Assembly: GCA_013398275.1 (NCBI GenBank)
Contig: VZSE01005034.1
Location: forward strand, 1,756,173-1,820,172
Direction of reading: 5' to 3'
DNA length: 64,000 nt
DNA from: Promerops cafer
Taxonomy: Eukaryota > Chordata > Aves > Passeriformes > Nectariniidae
Below are positions 1 to 14,394 of the stretch, piece by piece. The notes beneath the pieces were generated by a model. It was not told the DNA's origin. It saw only the letters and a list, made by a program, of their open reading frames with translations, and did no database searches. A program made the position numbers and the translations under genes. Position 1 is the stretch's first letter. Each line of letters starts with the position of its first letter.

Positions 1-41
1 TAATGGAACCACATGATATTGTGGTATCAAATAGTATTTCA

Positions 42-250
42 CAGAATCACACAACAGGTCAGGTCGGAAGGCACCACAGTGTGTCGTCAGGTCTGACCTC
101 CCTGCTCAGGTAGGATCATCCTAGAGCACAGGGCACAGGACTGCATCCAGATGGTTCTTGAATATCTCCAGTGAGGGAAACTCTCAAACCTTGCTGGGCA
201 ATCTGCTCCAGTGCTCTGTCACTGATGTTTAAAAACTCCAACTCCTTCTT
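42..250 (-). mobile_element. CR1 LINE 3' fragment
   Basis: This is a decayed 3' end of a CR1 non-LTR retrotransposon in reverse orientation. The plus strand starts with an 'acagaatcac' motif, the complement of the CR1 terminal octamer repeats. It continues through recognisable CR1 blocks such as 'gtaggatcatcctagagcac', 'ccagatggttcttgaatatc' and 'ccagtgctctgtcac'. Only about 200 bp remain, as is usual for 5'-truncated CR1 copies. It has no coding capacity. The subfamily cannot be assigned by eye. Confidence 0.85.
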
Positions 251-3200
251 GGTACTCCTACCAAAAAAAGGTATTAACGTTCTATGGACTACTGTGATAA
301 CATTGAATATTTTGGGCAAGATGGTGGTGAGGGAGGATTCTTTCCCATGTTTTGCTTTGCCAACCTTCTCTCCTGTATTGCTGGAGCAGAGGGGATGCCC
401 AGGTAGGCTTATTCCACTTGGAAAGAAAATGGGGGAAAGGCACGAGCAGAGATCCAGGCATAGGTTGGTGAAGAAAGGTTGATGGGAATAGTATTGTGGA
501 GTTTATAGTAGTGTGGTACTTCTAACTCATAAATTCTGGTGTTGTGCACATGAAGACTGAGATGCCTCTCACAGAGAATTGGCAGGTGGAGAGGGACTTC
601 AGTGGGAAGCTGAGATGTAGCTTTTCCCACAATTTAAGTGGTTTTTCCACCCTCATATGGCCTGACATTGTTTTTTCACCATAATTTTTTATTCCCTTCT
701 AGTACATAATTTTGAAGATTAAATAATAAGATTCTGGTGAAGCATCTTCCATCGTATTTTCCTGTAGTGAACTGTAGCACAAATTATCCTGTAGTGAAGT
801 AAAAGCTGAAATGAATGGCAATAACTGTGTCTGAGCCTAGCCTTGATTCACCATACCTGCTGTTACCCAAGTAAATGCATTATTCACTATTTACATGATA
901 CTTTCCTGAAGGCAATATACTTGAAAGCAATGTGTGTAATATAATGTGCCATTATTCCAGAGCTCTGAAAATGTCCTTTTATAATTCTCCTTAGCAGTAC
1001 AGTTTATGTGATGTGGAAACTATTTTCTGACACGTGTGCCTAAGCAGTGAGCTCTTTGTTAGATCCAATTAGAATTTCTCCCTTGATAGAGTGTGAGGCT
1101 CTAAACCAGTGTTATGCTTGGCCGTGGACAAAATTAATCCAGTCAGTTGGGACTCCCTGCATCAACCTTCTGCGATCTCATGGTATGGAACCCCTGATAT
1201 GTGCTTTTCACATTTAGCAAACCCAAGATTCAGTGCAAGAGGCAGCAGCCACACCGCTTTTCTGGCGTAGCAAACGGCATGTCAGCACATTTAAAAGTTA
1301 TTACATGAATATTAGCTACTGTACAATAACACTTTCCCTGACAGAGTGGTGTAACTCCTTTCCTAGTGAAGAGGGTTTCTCATTTATCTTTTTTTTTTTT
1401 TTTTGCAAGTGTGATGAACATAGTATAGATGCTTTGCTCATGAAGATACTTAAATAGCGTTTAAGAAAACCTGATGAATTTTGTGTTTCTTCTGCATTGT
1501 AAATTATGAAAAAAGGCCCAAACCCCAAACATTTTGTTGACTACCAATTATTTTGTTTGTTTTAGCAAGTGTTTGGTTTAGCTAAGTGTTACAAAGGATT
1601 GTTTGAGAAACTTAGCCTTAGGTTGTGTGTTAAGCACATCAGTTTCAGATGGAGTAAAATACTTTCAAGTGCCATGGATTTTTTTTCCCCCATATCATTC
1701 CTATACTAAAATCTGTGAATGGAGACTGAGTGGCTGTTGATACTTTGCTAAAGCAAGAGTGGTAAATGTGATTTAAATCTAATCCAAAGTTACAGTTCTT
1801 TCTGAGAGTTTGTACAAAGGCCAGAATTGTTTTGACTGGTTTTGATCCACAGAAATCCCTGTGAGCATCCAAAAGACTCATCAATTTATTGTGACATCTA
1901 AATGCTTTTAAATGGAACCTTTGTCTTTGCTGATTAACTGTGCTCTTCAAGCATTGCAAATCCGTGTTCCTCTCTGGCTGGAACTGACGTGCTGCTCTTG
2001 GTGTTCTACTCAGCCTGGCTCTTCTTGGTGTTCAGTGGCTTCTGCAGGTGCTTACCCAGGCTGGAGAGCCCTTTTAGACCTTGTTGGTACTTCAGACAGC
2101 TGCTGTGGGGTGAGGTTAGGTCCTGTCCTGTACTTGTCATGTCTTCAGGTTGAAAAGTGCTTAATCTCAAACTGCTTTTGTTCCAAAACCAGTGTGGAGG
2201 ACGTAGGAAAGCTGGACCAATCCTCATTCCTTGGGAACTAACCCATCACAGGGTTCCTTTTTGCTTCTAGTGTCTCCCAGAAGGAGCCAAATGCTCTACA
2301 TCATATATAGGAAGCATGACCCCTACCTTGAAGGTAGCTCCAAAAAAGCCCCAAGTGCCACTTGCTAGTTGTGCTACAACATTTTATGAAATGCAGATAG
2401 ACAGGTACATATTTAAATCATCTGGACAGCTAAGACAGCATTGGATTCTTGACATATTTCTTCATGTATGAACAGTTGCAGTTACTTTTCAGGTTTCCAT
2501 TTTTTAAAGTTAAATAAAGATGGTAATAGCTTAGAAAAAGGACACAACACATAGTTATCTAGGTTTAAAGTACAGTTTATTGCAATTTTTAGCTTAGTTT
2601 TAAGTGAGAATTTGAGGGCTAGCAAATCTTAAGTCAGCTCAGCAGACACAGAATGATGCAACCAAATAGTATCCTGGATGTATTTTGCATTTTTCTGGAG
2701 GAATTCAGCTGCAGAACAAGTTTTAGATTGCCCTGAAAAAAAAGTTATCAGTAGATGACTAAGAGATTTACTGATATATAACAAATATTCCTGAGTGTAG
2801 CTGGTATATGCAGGCTGGAAGTGTGCAACTGATCAAGCAGATGCTAATTTATGTATCATGGGTTGTGCCTTTTTGTACATAAATGTTGATATCTTCTTTC
2901 TCAAGATGAATTTCACAGTGTTGTGGAAAATATGACCCTTGCAATTTTACAAAACCTTTATGGTAACTTATTCCTTTGATATTATAAAAGACAGTTGCTT
3001 TCACTGTCAAACAAACAATATATTTTTATACACCTTAAAGTATAAAAAATTTTGAAAGCCATTATTCGAGCATAATTTAAACATAACTTTTTTGTTAGAC
3101 TTAAGTATTAATTTTTATTAATCCAAATTTTAGCATTATACCACAGCAAGTGGAAATTCACCAAGACTGAGGAGCAACATCATTTTTAGCCCTCTATCTT

Positions 3201-4279
3201 TTCCTAAATAGAAACTTCTATGAATCTTTGGAATTAAGGTAAAGTGGCATGGGCCTCACTAAAGAATGTCATAATTCCTATTTTAAACAACCCTACCTGT
3301 TACAGCTTTGTAGCTCAAAAGATCTGTTCATAAATTACGCTGTGCTATTGGGAGAAATATTTTGTCAGCTTTTTATTTTTCTGTACTGGATTTATATTTC
3401 CTATTCGGGAAAAAAAATACCTCCTGTCTTGATTATTGTCTGGTCACATTCTGCTGCCTTGCTGCAAATTGTCAACCTATTATTTTTTTCTCAAGTCACG
3501 TTGTTCTCTTGACTCTCTTGCTTCATTTGTGCCTCTGCCAAGCCCCAAGAGTTGCACATCCTGCAAAGCTTAGACCCTGCAGCTGAGGGTTGCAGGGGGG
3601 AAGCAAATGCATTTTGTGGCAAGTGAGGTGTCCAGAATTCTGAAACTCCTGAGACAAATGGATTGTCTAGATGCAAGCAACTTATAACAAATTAACAGGA
3701 AGAATCTTTTAAAGTATTTAGAGGTTGCACCATTTATTTGTCCTCAGTAGCATCGAGCATAGGAGCTCCCTTATCTCAAGAAAGGTGTTCCTGACCCATG
3801 CTCCTGATTATGATTAAGGGAGAATACTGACTGACCAGGGGGGAAGAGCTGGTGCTGTAAAACGTCACTACAGCCACCCCAATGGTCAGGGGTCACTGCC
3901 ACACCACGTAACACCAGTCCCCTACTGCTAACGCTGGAATTTCAATAATGTGGACACACATACAGACAGAGTAATTAACCTTGCTGGGGTGGGGGAAGGC
4001 AAAAGAGAAAGCACATCACACCAGAAATAATCTGATTTGGCTCTGTACTGAGGACACCAGCCTTTGAAAAATAGATCACATTTTCATTTTGCAAGTCCTT
4101 GCTCGTATCTACACGAGCCCTCCACCTGCCCAATTCATATTCCCACTCTACTGATGAGAAAATACATAGTGGTTTTGGCTGTGACCAAGTTAGTAGTTCC
4201 TCATGTGATGCTGTGAGTTGGATTTGTGGTGAAAACAGTGTTGATAACAGAGAGATGATTTCACTATTGCTGAGCAGAG
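251..4279. other. non-coding stretch, no gene seen
   Basis: AT-rich, CpG-poor sequence with only short ORFs of fewer than 110 codons, none with a recognisable domain or flanking splice pattern. It contains a T16 tract at 1389-1404. If the CpG island near 21 kb is the BMPR1B promoter, this is part of a long 5' intron of that gene. Confidence 0.6.
1389..1404. repeat. poly(T) tract, T16
   Basis: An uninterrupted run of 16 T. No retrotransposed sequence or target-site duplication was recognised next to it. Confidence 0.95.
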
Positions 4280-4713
4280 CTTACTGCTCTTGAGGCCTTT
4301 TCTGCTCCTCACACTGCCCCCCCAGTGAGCAGGATGGTGCTACAGAGGAGGCTGGGAAGGGACACAGCTGGGATAGCTGACCCCAAGGGACCCCAGGGAT
4401 ATTCCATACCATACAGCATCCTGGTCAGCAGTAAAAAGTGGGGGAAGAAGAAAAAAGGGGATGTTTGGAGTGATGGCATTTGTTCTTCCTGCTACATGTG
4501 ATGAAGCCCTGAATTCCTGGAGATGGCAGAGCACCCACCTGCCCACGGGATGTAGTGCACAAATTCCTTGCTTAGCAGTGCAGCTTTTCCTTTATCTGCT
4601 AAACTGCCTTTACCTCAACCCATGTTTTCTCCCTTTTGCCCTTCCAATTTCTCCCACTCTGGTGAGTGAGTGGCTGTGTGAGGCTGAGCTGCCAGCTGGG
4701 GTTTGCCCACAGC
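4280..4713 (+). mobile_element. decayed avian endogenous retrovirus LTR (solo)
   Basis: The sequence matches, block by block, an LTR family common in bird genomes. It has a 'ttttctgctcctcac' start region, 'gacacagctgggatagctga', 'gggatattccataccata' and a GGGGGAAG-AGAA stretch. These are followed by 'ggagtgatggcatttgtt', 'cctggagatggc', 'tttacctcaaccca' and an end 'gctgccagctggggttt'. The TATA-like and ATTAAA-like positions are mutated (taaaaa and gctaaa), so promoter and polyadenylation function are probably lost. I saw no internal retroviral genes or second LTR nearby, so it looks like a solo LTR left by recombination. Family assignment is from memory; boundaries are approximate. Confidence 0.75.
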
Positions 4714-7591
4714 CCAGTGTCACTAGAAATCTTCCCACTTAGTGCCTTGATGCAGCCACATCTTCCAGGAAGCAAAGACACTGGCCTTGCCTGCCCTGGC
4801 TAACACACATCAGCAAAGAAAGCCTAAGAGGGCATTTGGTTGTTGTCTACCAGCATGCCAGAGTAGAGGCAGGAAGGCACAAATTGCAGAGAGGAAAAAG
4901 CAGCATATCTGCTAAGGGCAGCTTCAAGCCCTGTGTATGAAGCAGTCATGATGATGTCCAGGTTGGAATTGCAAACAAATGTCCTCAAAACTCCACAAAA
5001 ACCATCATAAAACACCCTCCATACAGGAGAAAGAGAAAGAAGGCATTCAGACTTCAGAAGAAGAAACTTGCTACCTCTACAAAAGGAATTGTGTAAGAGA
5101 TGAAAAAGCAGAGAACTGGAAAGTGACTCAGGAAGTCTCACTGGTCTGCTGCCAGGAGAGGCTCAGACAGCAGCCCAGAGCACAGAGAGCTCCCTCCCCT
5201 AGGTAGCTTCTGCTGGAGCAGTCAGCTTCTAAGTATGAAGAGAAAAAGAAATTAATCTCAAAAGCTTATTTTGATGTTGGGGTCCATAAAGCTTAAAGAA
5301 GGCATATTTTAACCTCTGCATCTCCAACCATTCCATAACAATAATAATAATAGTAACAAAACAAAGAAAAGAGGAGTAGTACTCTTTGATCAAATAAATA
5401 TTTCCTTTTAAAAAGGTGTAATTTATCTCCTATATATGTTCATCTACAAGCCCTGGTATTACTGTGATACACCAAAAAAAATGGATCCTGGGCTTCCAAG
5501 CAGTCATTGCTCTGTCTTAAAGCACCTTAATGTTAGGATAGAACAAACAGAACTGTCTTCAGGAGGGTCCATTTCCCAGCACTGACTAGGGAAAGGTGCT
5601 AGAGAATTAAAGTTAACTAGGTTCATAACCAGTGCATGACACAGAAAGAAGAAAATCAAGTGGACAGACCCAGACACAGCTTTCCCTGTCAGAATGGGCT
5701 ATTAGAAAACCTGGTCAGAAAGATAATAAAAAAGGACTTCACTGGCAGTTAAGGTGTGAGAGTCTTAGCTCCTAGCTAAACTATTATACTTAGTAACCTG
5801 TCTTCAAGTGAATTACAACTCAACTTGATTTCTTTAGACTTCAGAGGAGTGCTAATTCCCAAATTCATGGGTGAACCACATTAACTAATAGCTCGTAAAT
5901 CACTGTAATTATTTCCAAAGTTGCTCTCCTCTGTAGCCCTTAAACCCAAAGATGTCATTTTTATTTTAGCCAAATATTCTTCACCAGTGTTCTCAAACCA
6001 CCCAGGAGTGGAGCTGTGACTCACCCACAGTGCTGAACCCCTGGCTGCTTTCACCTGGCTGCTCTGCTCCTGTGGGGGGCTGGCAATGCTGAGTGAGCCA
6101 AGGACTCTCCAGGAACATTACACACACTCTGCTCAGCCATTCTGATCAACCTTGCAAGTGGGAGTTGAATTATTTTGTCTACAGGTTTCTTGTTTTGCTT
6201 TGAAACGGAATGTTCAGACAAAGACTTTCCTGGGCTTTGCAAACAGAGAGAAAGGTAAAGGGGTGGGAAGATAAAGTTTTGGCTTGCCAAATGAAATTAT
6301 GATCCTATTAAAAAACAAGCAAGTTTGACTAATGAGAACCCCAATGACATCATAAAAACATCTTAGTTTCCTTCAGTAGATTAAAGGCAGTTCATAAAGG
6401 AGCTCTGAAAATAGTAAAATTAGAGAAAGGTAATGTAAATATCAGGGCATGTTCTAAAGAAATAAGTGAGCTGCGTTCAAGGCAACACTCAGACCAGCAC
6501 CAGCATTTATTGAGTACTGTGCTCATTTCTCCCTTTGATACTCAGGCATTATTTTTCCTGTAAGTTGATGTAAACTTTGAAGTTTTGCACAAGATCTTGA
6601 AAGAAATACAGAGTGTAACCAGCTGCTACATATGATTCTCTAGCTAGTGACTGCCATGTATATTACATATAGAAAGCATAAAAGAGAATAGGTTGAGCAA
6701 TGTAAACTGCCAGCAGGGAAAGTCTTTGAAAACTTATACAAGATAAAAGCATCTGTAGTCTCAACACTAACACTGTGTAGTCCAGCACAATGATAAAAAA
6801 CAGCATCCACTGGAACAGCTGGAGTCCACGGAATGGGAGCAAAGCCAGCATTTGAATACAGTTAGCTCTGACTATGCTCAAGTTGTCTGAGAAACACTTT
6901 CACATCCACAATAACCCTCTTGCAACATCCACTAGAGGAACCATCTTTTTTAGGAGGGTTACAAACTAGGAGGCAAGAGACCTGTGCAAAAAGGGTGTTA
7001 CTGAGTGGAAAGTAACCCTGCAAGGCAAGGTGTCTGAAATTACACAGCAACAAAACTGCTTTGCCTATAAGAGTTCCACTTGCCCCACAGCTGTGAGTAA
7101 AGGTTGTTTCCTTTGTCTCCTGCTGCAGATGCTCCCAGGCAATTCTGAAGTTCACAAGCAGTGCTGCTGGCTTGGCCAGTACCCACGGGCAGCCTGGGCA
7201 CTCACACTACCCAGGCTGAGTGAGCATCCCTGTCTGTACCCACCCTGAGCCACGGGAAGTGGCCAAAATACTTCTTGCATTCCAGAAACCATCAGTGACA
7301 TGGATACAGCTAAATTAAATGCAACTTCTGTTCTGTGAAATGGAATAAAATTGTGTTATCTGTGTCGACCTCGAAGTATTTAGCAGGCGTTAAACTACAC
7401 GCACATAAAGGGACCACCTGAGTCTGCTCCTTGCAAAAACACCTCGCCCGTGGAAAAATTGCAGAGATGTGAGGCAGCAGATGAGCCCTTCCATGCATGT
7501 GGTGACATTAACTGAAAGTGACCGGTCACAAGTGCAACATGGAAATACAGAGGGAGTGGCATATAACACACTACAACAAAACAAACCAATT

Positions 7592-7607
7592 AAAAAAAAA
7601 AAAAAAA
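7592..7607. repeat. poly(A) tract, A16
   Basis: Run of 16 A in AT-rich DNA, with no recognisable element attached. Confidence 0.95.
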
Positions 7608-8725
7608 TACTTGAATAGGCTGCTGCATTCCAGATAAGTGTTTGGTGAATGCAATGGAAAAGCAGTTTATCAAAATGAAATTAAAAATTGCTGATGGAAT
7701 TGCTCTGGTTTACATATCTAACTTTTTTCCTTGCTAAATGTTTTTAAACACTCATCCTGAACAATCTCATAGAGGAGGAAGGAGAGGAACTCTGTCAATA
7801 TTGTACTTAAAATCATGCACAAAAATTAATAGCATTATGATCTAAAGTAAATGTTGTTTTTACAGCTAAATTTCCGAACCACAGCATAACCAGTGAAAAT
7901 GAAAATTATTTTATAACTGATTAGTGGAAATTGTACTTTAACTAACTGTAATCTACAAACGGCTGGGTTTTGCAGCTAAAAAAATCAGCAGACTTCAATA
8001 CAGACAAACTGAATTGTGTGGAGAGGGCAAAAACATGTTCCTGTGTGAGCTCTACCTGTACACAGGCTACACTGTTAAATACTGGAACACAGAAAGTCTG
8101 ACAACCACTGAGCAGCACCAACCTAGCACTTGACACTACAGAAACACAAAAAATTGGAGAATTTGGAGAGTAACAACAAAAAGAACCCTAAGGGCTGAAG
8201 AACTGGATCCATAATGGGAGATCAATAGTAGAGTACATGCCAAATTAAAGATGACATTAATGTTTCAAAACAATGTCCTGAAGTAATCAAAACACCTCAT
8301 AAAAATAATTTGCGCCTGCAAAACCAATAACTGCTACAAGACATGGAAAAGGGTCTGAATTTATTGGATGTTCTTTAAAAACACAAGCTTGTCCCCCACA
8401 TTTTCTCCTTGTATCCTCAGTGAGGGCAGAAAAAGATGGAGCTTCACGTATCCCAGGATATAAGAGGAAAAAGCAGAAGAGGCAGCTAATTTTCTGAGAA
8501 CAAAATTTTGCACCTGTGGAATAATAAAATAATAACTTTTTTATTCAAAAAGTTTTTTATCCAAAATCTCCTATCCACCTGTGGCAAAGTGTTAGAAGGC
8601 AAGAGGATACACCCCAAGAATTTCTGGGTGATAAACAGGAAGGGTGACTAGAATTATTCAGATTCTAAATGTTGTTTTGTTTTAAAATGGGAAACTACCC
8701 ACAGTTACAAGAATTTGCATATCGC

Positions 8726-8745
8726 AAAAAAAAAAAAAAAAAAAA
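8726..8745. repeat. poly(A) tract, A20
   Basis: Run of 20 A. The sequence on its 5' side does not resemble a known retroposon or processed gene copy. Confidence 0.95.
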
Positions 8746-11700
8746 CCAAAAAACTACTTCTTCTTACACTGTTGATTCTATTGCAATTCATCTCCATAGC
8801 TGATGATAGAAGAACTACAGCTAGGAAAAGCTGATTAACAAAAAATAACAAGGCAAATGACATTACACACTCTCAAGGTCAGTAAAATAACCAAGTCAGC
8901 TTTTGTAATTTCTCTATCTCCAGACTTTTTGGTCAAACGGAATAGGACACTGGAAAATTCACCATTGCACATACCTGACTTTAACAGTGAGGTATTTGAT
9001 CATATCCACTAAGATAAAGACAGATCTCCTTCCTGTCAGCAGTTTTGAAGATTTCTGAATAGCTAAGGATGCTTGTTTCCCATGAGTTTAAAGTGGTTTA
9101 TTCATCATCATTCAAGTTTCTCAGTGTATTTTTTGGATAAAAACATATTTTAAAAGTCTATAAAGAAACAATGACCTTCCAGCTTGTGATATCATTTGCC
9201 TCTTTTGGCAGGGTCATTTTGAACTGAACAAAATCAGCTGTTGCTTTCTTTTCAGACCTTTCCTATCATCTATTGCAATTCCTTCCTTATAACTCATGAG
9301 CATAATGTCTGCAACTCCATCTTATCAAGTACCCCTTCTCCTGGCTCCTGAGCACAAGGGCAACTTTCTGGTTACTGCAGGGTCAGATTTAAGGGCTAGA
9401 TCTTAAATCTGAATGAACAAGTTTTGCTGAAGATCAATCAAACAGGGAGTTCTGTTAAATATTCAATGTGAAAATATTCAATTTATCTGTTTCTCCCAGT
9501 GTCCATCCCCTCCAGGTTCACCTTCTCTGAGGGATGGTAAGAAGACAGCACCCCATAGTTTTTGTGCAAGAACTTCCAAATTAAAAATCAATTTCTGACG
9601 AGACATTCACACATTTAATGACACATCTGGTAAGTAAGGTAAAAAGTAAGGTCTGAAGTTACCTGAAGGCTGCACAAAGACCAAACAATACTAAGCTTCA
9701 TTTGAAAAGAAAATTTGAGGGGGAAAAAAAAAGATACATTCAATAAATAATAAACATATCCATTTTGTTAGTCAGTCAGCTGGCCCCAGCATATGTTGAT
9801 GACCACCTACAGAAAGTACACAATTATTTCAAGAAATGCTATTTTGAGAGCAAAGCTTCCTCAAGAGAATGTAATGACCAGATGTTTAAAAGAAATTTTA
9901 AATCCTTTTAGACATGAAGAAAAAGTAAGGGCTTGGGAAAAAAATAAAATCACGATAGTCAAGACAGAGAGGAATTTGAGAAACTTTCAAAGCAAAGAGC
10001 TCAACCTGATTTGTATTCTCACTATTGTGAGGCCCTGTTTCCTGGACAATTACAGCATCAGATAGACCTCTATGAAGAAAAACCAATGCAGCTTTAAAGA
10101 TGAGGCAGAGAATAACACCCACAGAAACCACTTCCAGAATGGTTTATATCTGCTATGGTAACACTACTAAAGAAATGTTATGGCTCGAAGAATGAAGAAA
10201 GTTTACATGGGTGCAGTTCACAGGCTTTGCAAATGCCGGCTGATCAGCAAAATGCAGTAGTCACAGAATCTGCATCTAAGTGGAAAAACTCAGTAAAAAG
10301 CATTCAGAGATGCAACTGGGGATCCAGTCCAAGCACTACTTTGAAAAGCAGATCCAAAGGAAGTGCAGGTGCCTCAAAACCTTGATTAGAAAAGGAAAAT
10401 TAGTGAGATAAAGCCCACATGACTGTTTTCCATGCCACAGAGGATTATCTCCATTTCCAGCTCCCAGAAGACTGCTACAATGAAATGAGGCTTCTCCACA
10501 GTCCTCAAAAAGAGGCAGAACACATTATTTATACATATGATTTCTTTGGCCTTGAACAACGGGCACAAGTGAATGCCATTGTGAGTTCTACCACGCTAAA
10601 AGACGGAAAATAGACTCCGCCTAACTTCTCCTGTGCAAGGACTGGTTTTGAGCGAGCGCCATGTTAACAGGAATTAGGAGGAATTCCCCACAGGGATAAC
10701 CTAATCCAGTCAGGACCAGGAAGGACAGAAGGAGGCAAGCCACAACACTGCAAAAACAAGAGTGTGCAAGACAAATTCAGCAAGATTGTCTAGAAGAAGA
10801 ATATTCTACTGTTTGACGTACACTCCTAGTATTGTTTCGCACTCTAAAGCATATCTGTCATGCATTCACTGATGAACAGGATTGTATCCTTTGCATGTGG
10901 TACATTCAAGCAAAAATCAAAGTTACATTTAGCACTTTGTTGATACGCTTTCTTGATTAGTGAATGTGGAAAAGAGCTGCTATAAACAGGCATTTATCAT
11001 CTGATGGGAAATTATTATCATTAAGTGCCATGAATACTGCTAAGCTAATACTCAGCAAAAGTCTTCAGAGTACACAAAGGAGTATCTTCTAAAGAATGAG
11101 TGCAGCTGAAAATTTTGAGCCTGGCTTATTTGACAACAAGCACAGAAACTGCCTGCTTTTGTTCAGGAAGGAAAATCATCAAGAGAGAGAAGGAACCAGG
11201 GAAATGTACGAAAGAGGTTAGCAGCTGGAAGAGAACTGAAATGGCCCAGGAAGAAGGGGAGATAAAGTCACTTAAATGGAAATAATATTTCCATTTGTTA
11301 CAGAAATAGTATAACAGCTTCCATCAATTAATGATTTCATTCATTAAATAGGCAGCCCATTTATTTTACTTCTTACTAATCAATTAAAGAGTTATCATTT
11401 GCAACACATTTTACAAGATAGCCTCATACTTGAATGGAATAATTTTTAAATTTATTTTGAAAGACATATTTGTTTTGTATTATTTCTTTCAAGTTAAATA
11501 ATATAATTTTTCTCTTGAAGTATTAATGCAACAAATCACAGTAAAATATTCAAACTAGCTATGCAAATATTTTTTTTTTAAATCTGAATTGAAAATGTAT
11601 TTTCTCTAAGAGTTTTACTGAAGAAACATCACAAAGAAATTACTGTATTGGATGGATGCTTCATCTTAGACACCTTAGGTAAAATATGGAAGGGATGATG

Positions 11701-12473
11701 AGATTCAGAAAAAGTTGTTCTGTGAAAAATCTTTCCCCACTCCTGACATGTATTTATTATTCAGTCCTCACCACCTCTCCTTATCTGATGACACAGCTTT
11801 CAGACTGCATGCAGTTTAATATGTAGTCTGAAGTTGCTGGCAACTCTTCTGTGATAATTTCCAGTCCCCATAAAAAGAAAAGCCTCAGCTTAGTCCATTC
11901 TTACACCTACAGAGAACAGGTAACTGAATCTGTTAGCAAAAAATCAACAACAGAGTTGATATCACCAGGAATGAACACAGGAATTGCTGTGCATATAAAT
12001 CTTTATAGTGATTTTATTATAATCATTTCCATGCTCACTTATCTCTAACCCTTAGTAGAACACACAGACAGCTGCAGCCTAAAGTAGCCTGCCCCTTCTG
12101 TCCTTGGGCAATGTGAGAAGCAGAAGCAGGAAGAGTCCTGACCTTTCCTGAGCTTTTTCTCCCCAGGGTTACACTGACAGCACCCACCTTCGGCTGTACC
12201 TTCAGACAACATTAAGGACTTGTTTCAGGGTACTGAAGTTTGCATGTGTTCAGCCCACTGGGGATCTCAGCACCCAGCACCAGTATCACACCACCTGTTG
12301 AGCTCTCCGTGTTATACCACTGTTAACAGCCTACTGAGGTAACTTTGCAGGGCCTCTGCTGGTATGGCTGTGTTTGGATCTTCTCTAGTCTACCTCCTGG
12401 GTACTGCCTTCTGCTATTTTCACATCTAAAAAATAAAAAGTGTTCTTTAGGCTATTAGTTGCACACACACACC

Positions 12474-12487
12474 AAAAAAAAAAAAAA
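12474..12487. repeat. poly(A) tract next to short (CA)n
   Basis: A short CA run (gcacacacacacc) passes directly into 14 A. This is a compound simple repeat. Confidence 0.9.
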
Positions 12488-14394
12488 TCTAAACCTCTCC
12501 ATCTCTAGCCTTGGACACCTCTTAGGCACCATTTGCATGTATAAATTTTTATGAAATCACAGAGAAAAGGAATTAATTTCTGAGGCAGATAGCATCTTCA
12601 ACTGTTCATTGCTGTGCTAGCCAGCTAGGCTAATCCACACTCCACCAGAGGATTGCCTCACCTTGCTCAAGGACAGGGAGTGAGGTTATGTCCCCTCTCA
12701 GCTGGAGCAAGAGACCAAACAAGGCAGGTGCCTTTGCAGTGATGCAGACCAGGCACATTCCCACCTGCTGAGAGTGCTGAGGACCCTATCTTTCAGCAAG
12801 GTGAATAAAAAGAGGAGCTAGGAACAGCAGCTCCTCAAATGCTCCAACTATTCCCACAGCAACTGCCCATTTAGTTCCTTAATTTTATGGCAAAACACTT
12901 CTAAAAGCTTTGCTCAGCTATCATGCCATTAGTTTATCCTTCACAGTACTGCTTCTGGCCCATCAGAGTATTTACAGTTTACTTTCCACCTCAAGCCAAG
13001 TCCAGCATTTAAGTATGACTAGCATAAAAAAAATCCCCACCAAACATTTCAAAAGGCATTTAAATAAGACAACTCCTGCCTGCAGGCAAAGCCCCCACCA
13101 ACTTCTAAAAAGATTTAGCATCAATGATTAAACCTGTGAGAATATATCCATTTACACAAGTAGAGTCACAGTGTTTTAGTTTTTATGAAATTTGCAGTAA
13201 GAGAGAAGAAATGCCAAGGATGGTTCATCTAAACAGCTGAAACGCTGCTGAGGAAAGAAATTACATTGGGATTAATAATTTCAAATATATGTGCAGCATT
13301 TAAGAGCAGAAGGACAGTATAAAAATAGATCAAACCCTTTTGACAGGTTCTCATTTGTTCACACCATTCCAAGTAACGTTGTCTGAACTGGTAAGGTGAA
13401 TCTGAAAAAACTGAGTTATGCACCAACTGTGCAGAAATCTACTCTTTTGCAGAAAGCTAGAAAAACATTTAAGCACAAATTAGGCACCAAGTTCAGTAAA
13501 AACGATGGCATTTTGCACACACAAAATCTAACAGCTCACGATTCAAGCCTTAAAAAATAATAATAAAGTTTACAATCCAGAGGATTAGAAACTGTTCTTT
13601 GTGTTGCTTTGGTTTTGGGGTTGTGTTAGTCTTCAATTAAACTAATTTTCAAATAAAGTTTTTCTGCAAGACGTTTAAAACAGCAAGTCATAAGAAAATT
13701 CCACACATTCAAAACACAGGCATGAGTATCATTAAGATCACGTTGGTTCTTGTCGGGAGAGAAAATTTTTTCAAAATGAAGCAGTCTTAAGAAATTCCAT
13801 AATTCAGTTATAGAGAAGTCTGATTACTCCGTGGCAATGGATTTCTGAATTAAAAAGTTATAAAGGCTATTTTCATTTTTCTTTTCATGTTTAATTGGAG
13901 AAAACTACTGATTTCTGCATGTCCTCAACCAGCAGCATCCCTACTACATTGAACAGCCCAACAATATTGCATAATCCCCATTGTAAGCAATTATTTTGGG
14001 GTGTCTTTTCCATGGCTCTGACTTCGTTGTGAAAGAAAAGGAATATAGACAAGCTTAAACAGTTGTCACACATGGTTATCAGAGAAAAGTTCATCAGCTT
14101 CAGGTTTAAAATGTGCTCATCCTCCTCTTCAAAGGCACAAATGTGAACCTACCTGCTGCTGTGATGGCTGTCAGGAAAAGCACAAACCTGTCCCTTCCAT
14201 AAAATACAAATGTATATCTCTGTGATGACAAACACAACTCATGCACTGCATGAATATTTAACCCCCAGACAGACCCACAAGGTTTACCATCCACTTACAA
14301 TTAATACCAGAAATCTGGAGGAAAATGCTGGTGCTGCTTTTTCACTCTAATCAAGCAATTATGTCTGCAGCAAGACAAACTCAAAAAAGAAGAT

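Larger units (their letters stand above)
4714..14394. other. non-coding stretch, no gene seen
   Basis: About 9.7 kb without a recognisable exon, RNA gene or large repeat. It contains A-tracts at 7592-7607, 8726-8745 and 12474-12487. ORFs stay below about 105 codons and none resembles a known family. AT-rich blocks around 11.3-11.7 kb show no clear structure. Confidence 0.55.
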
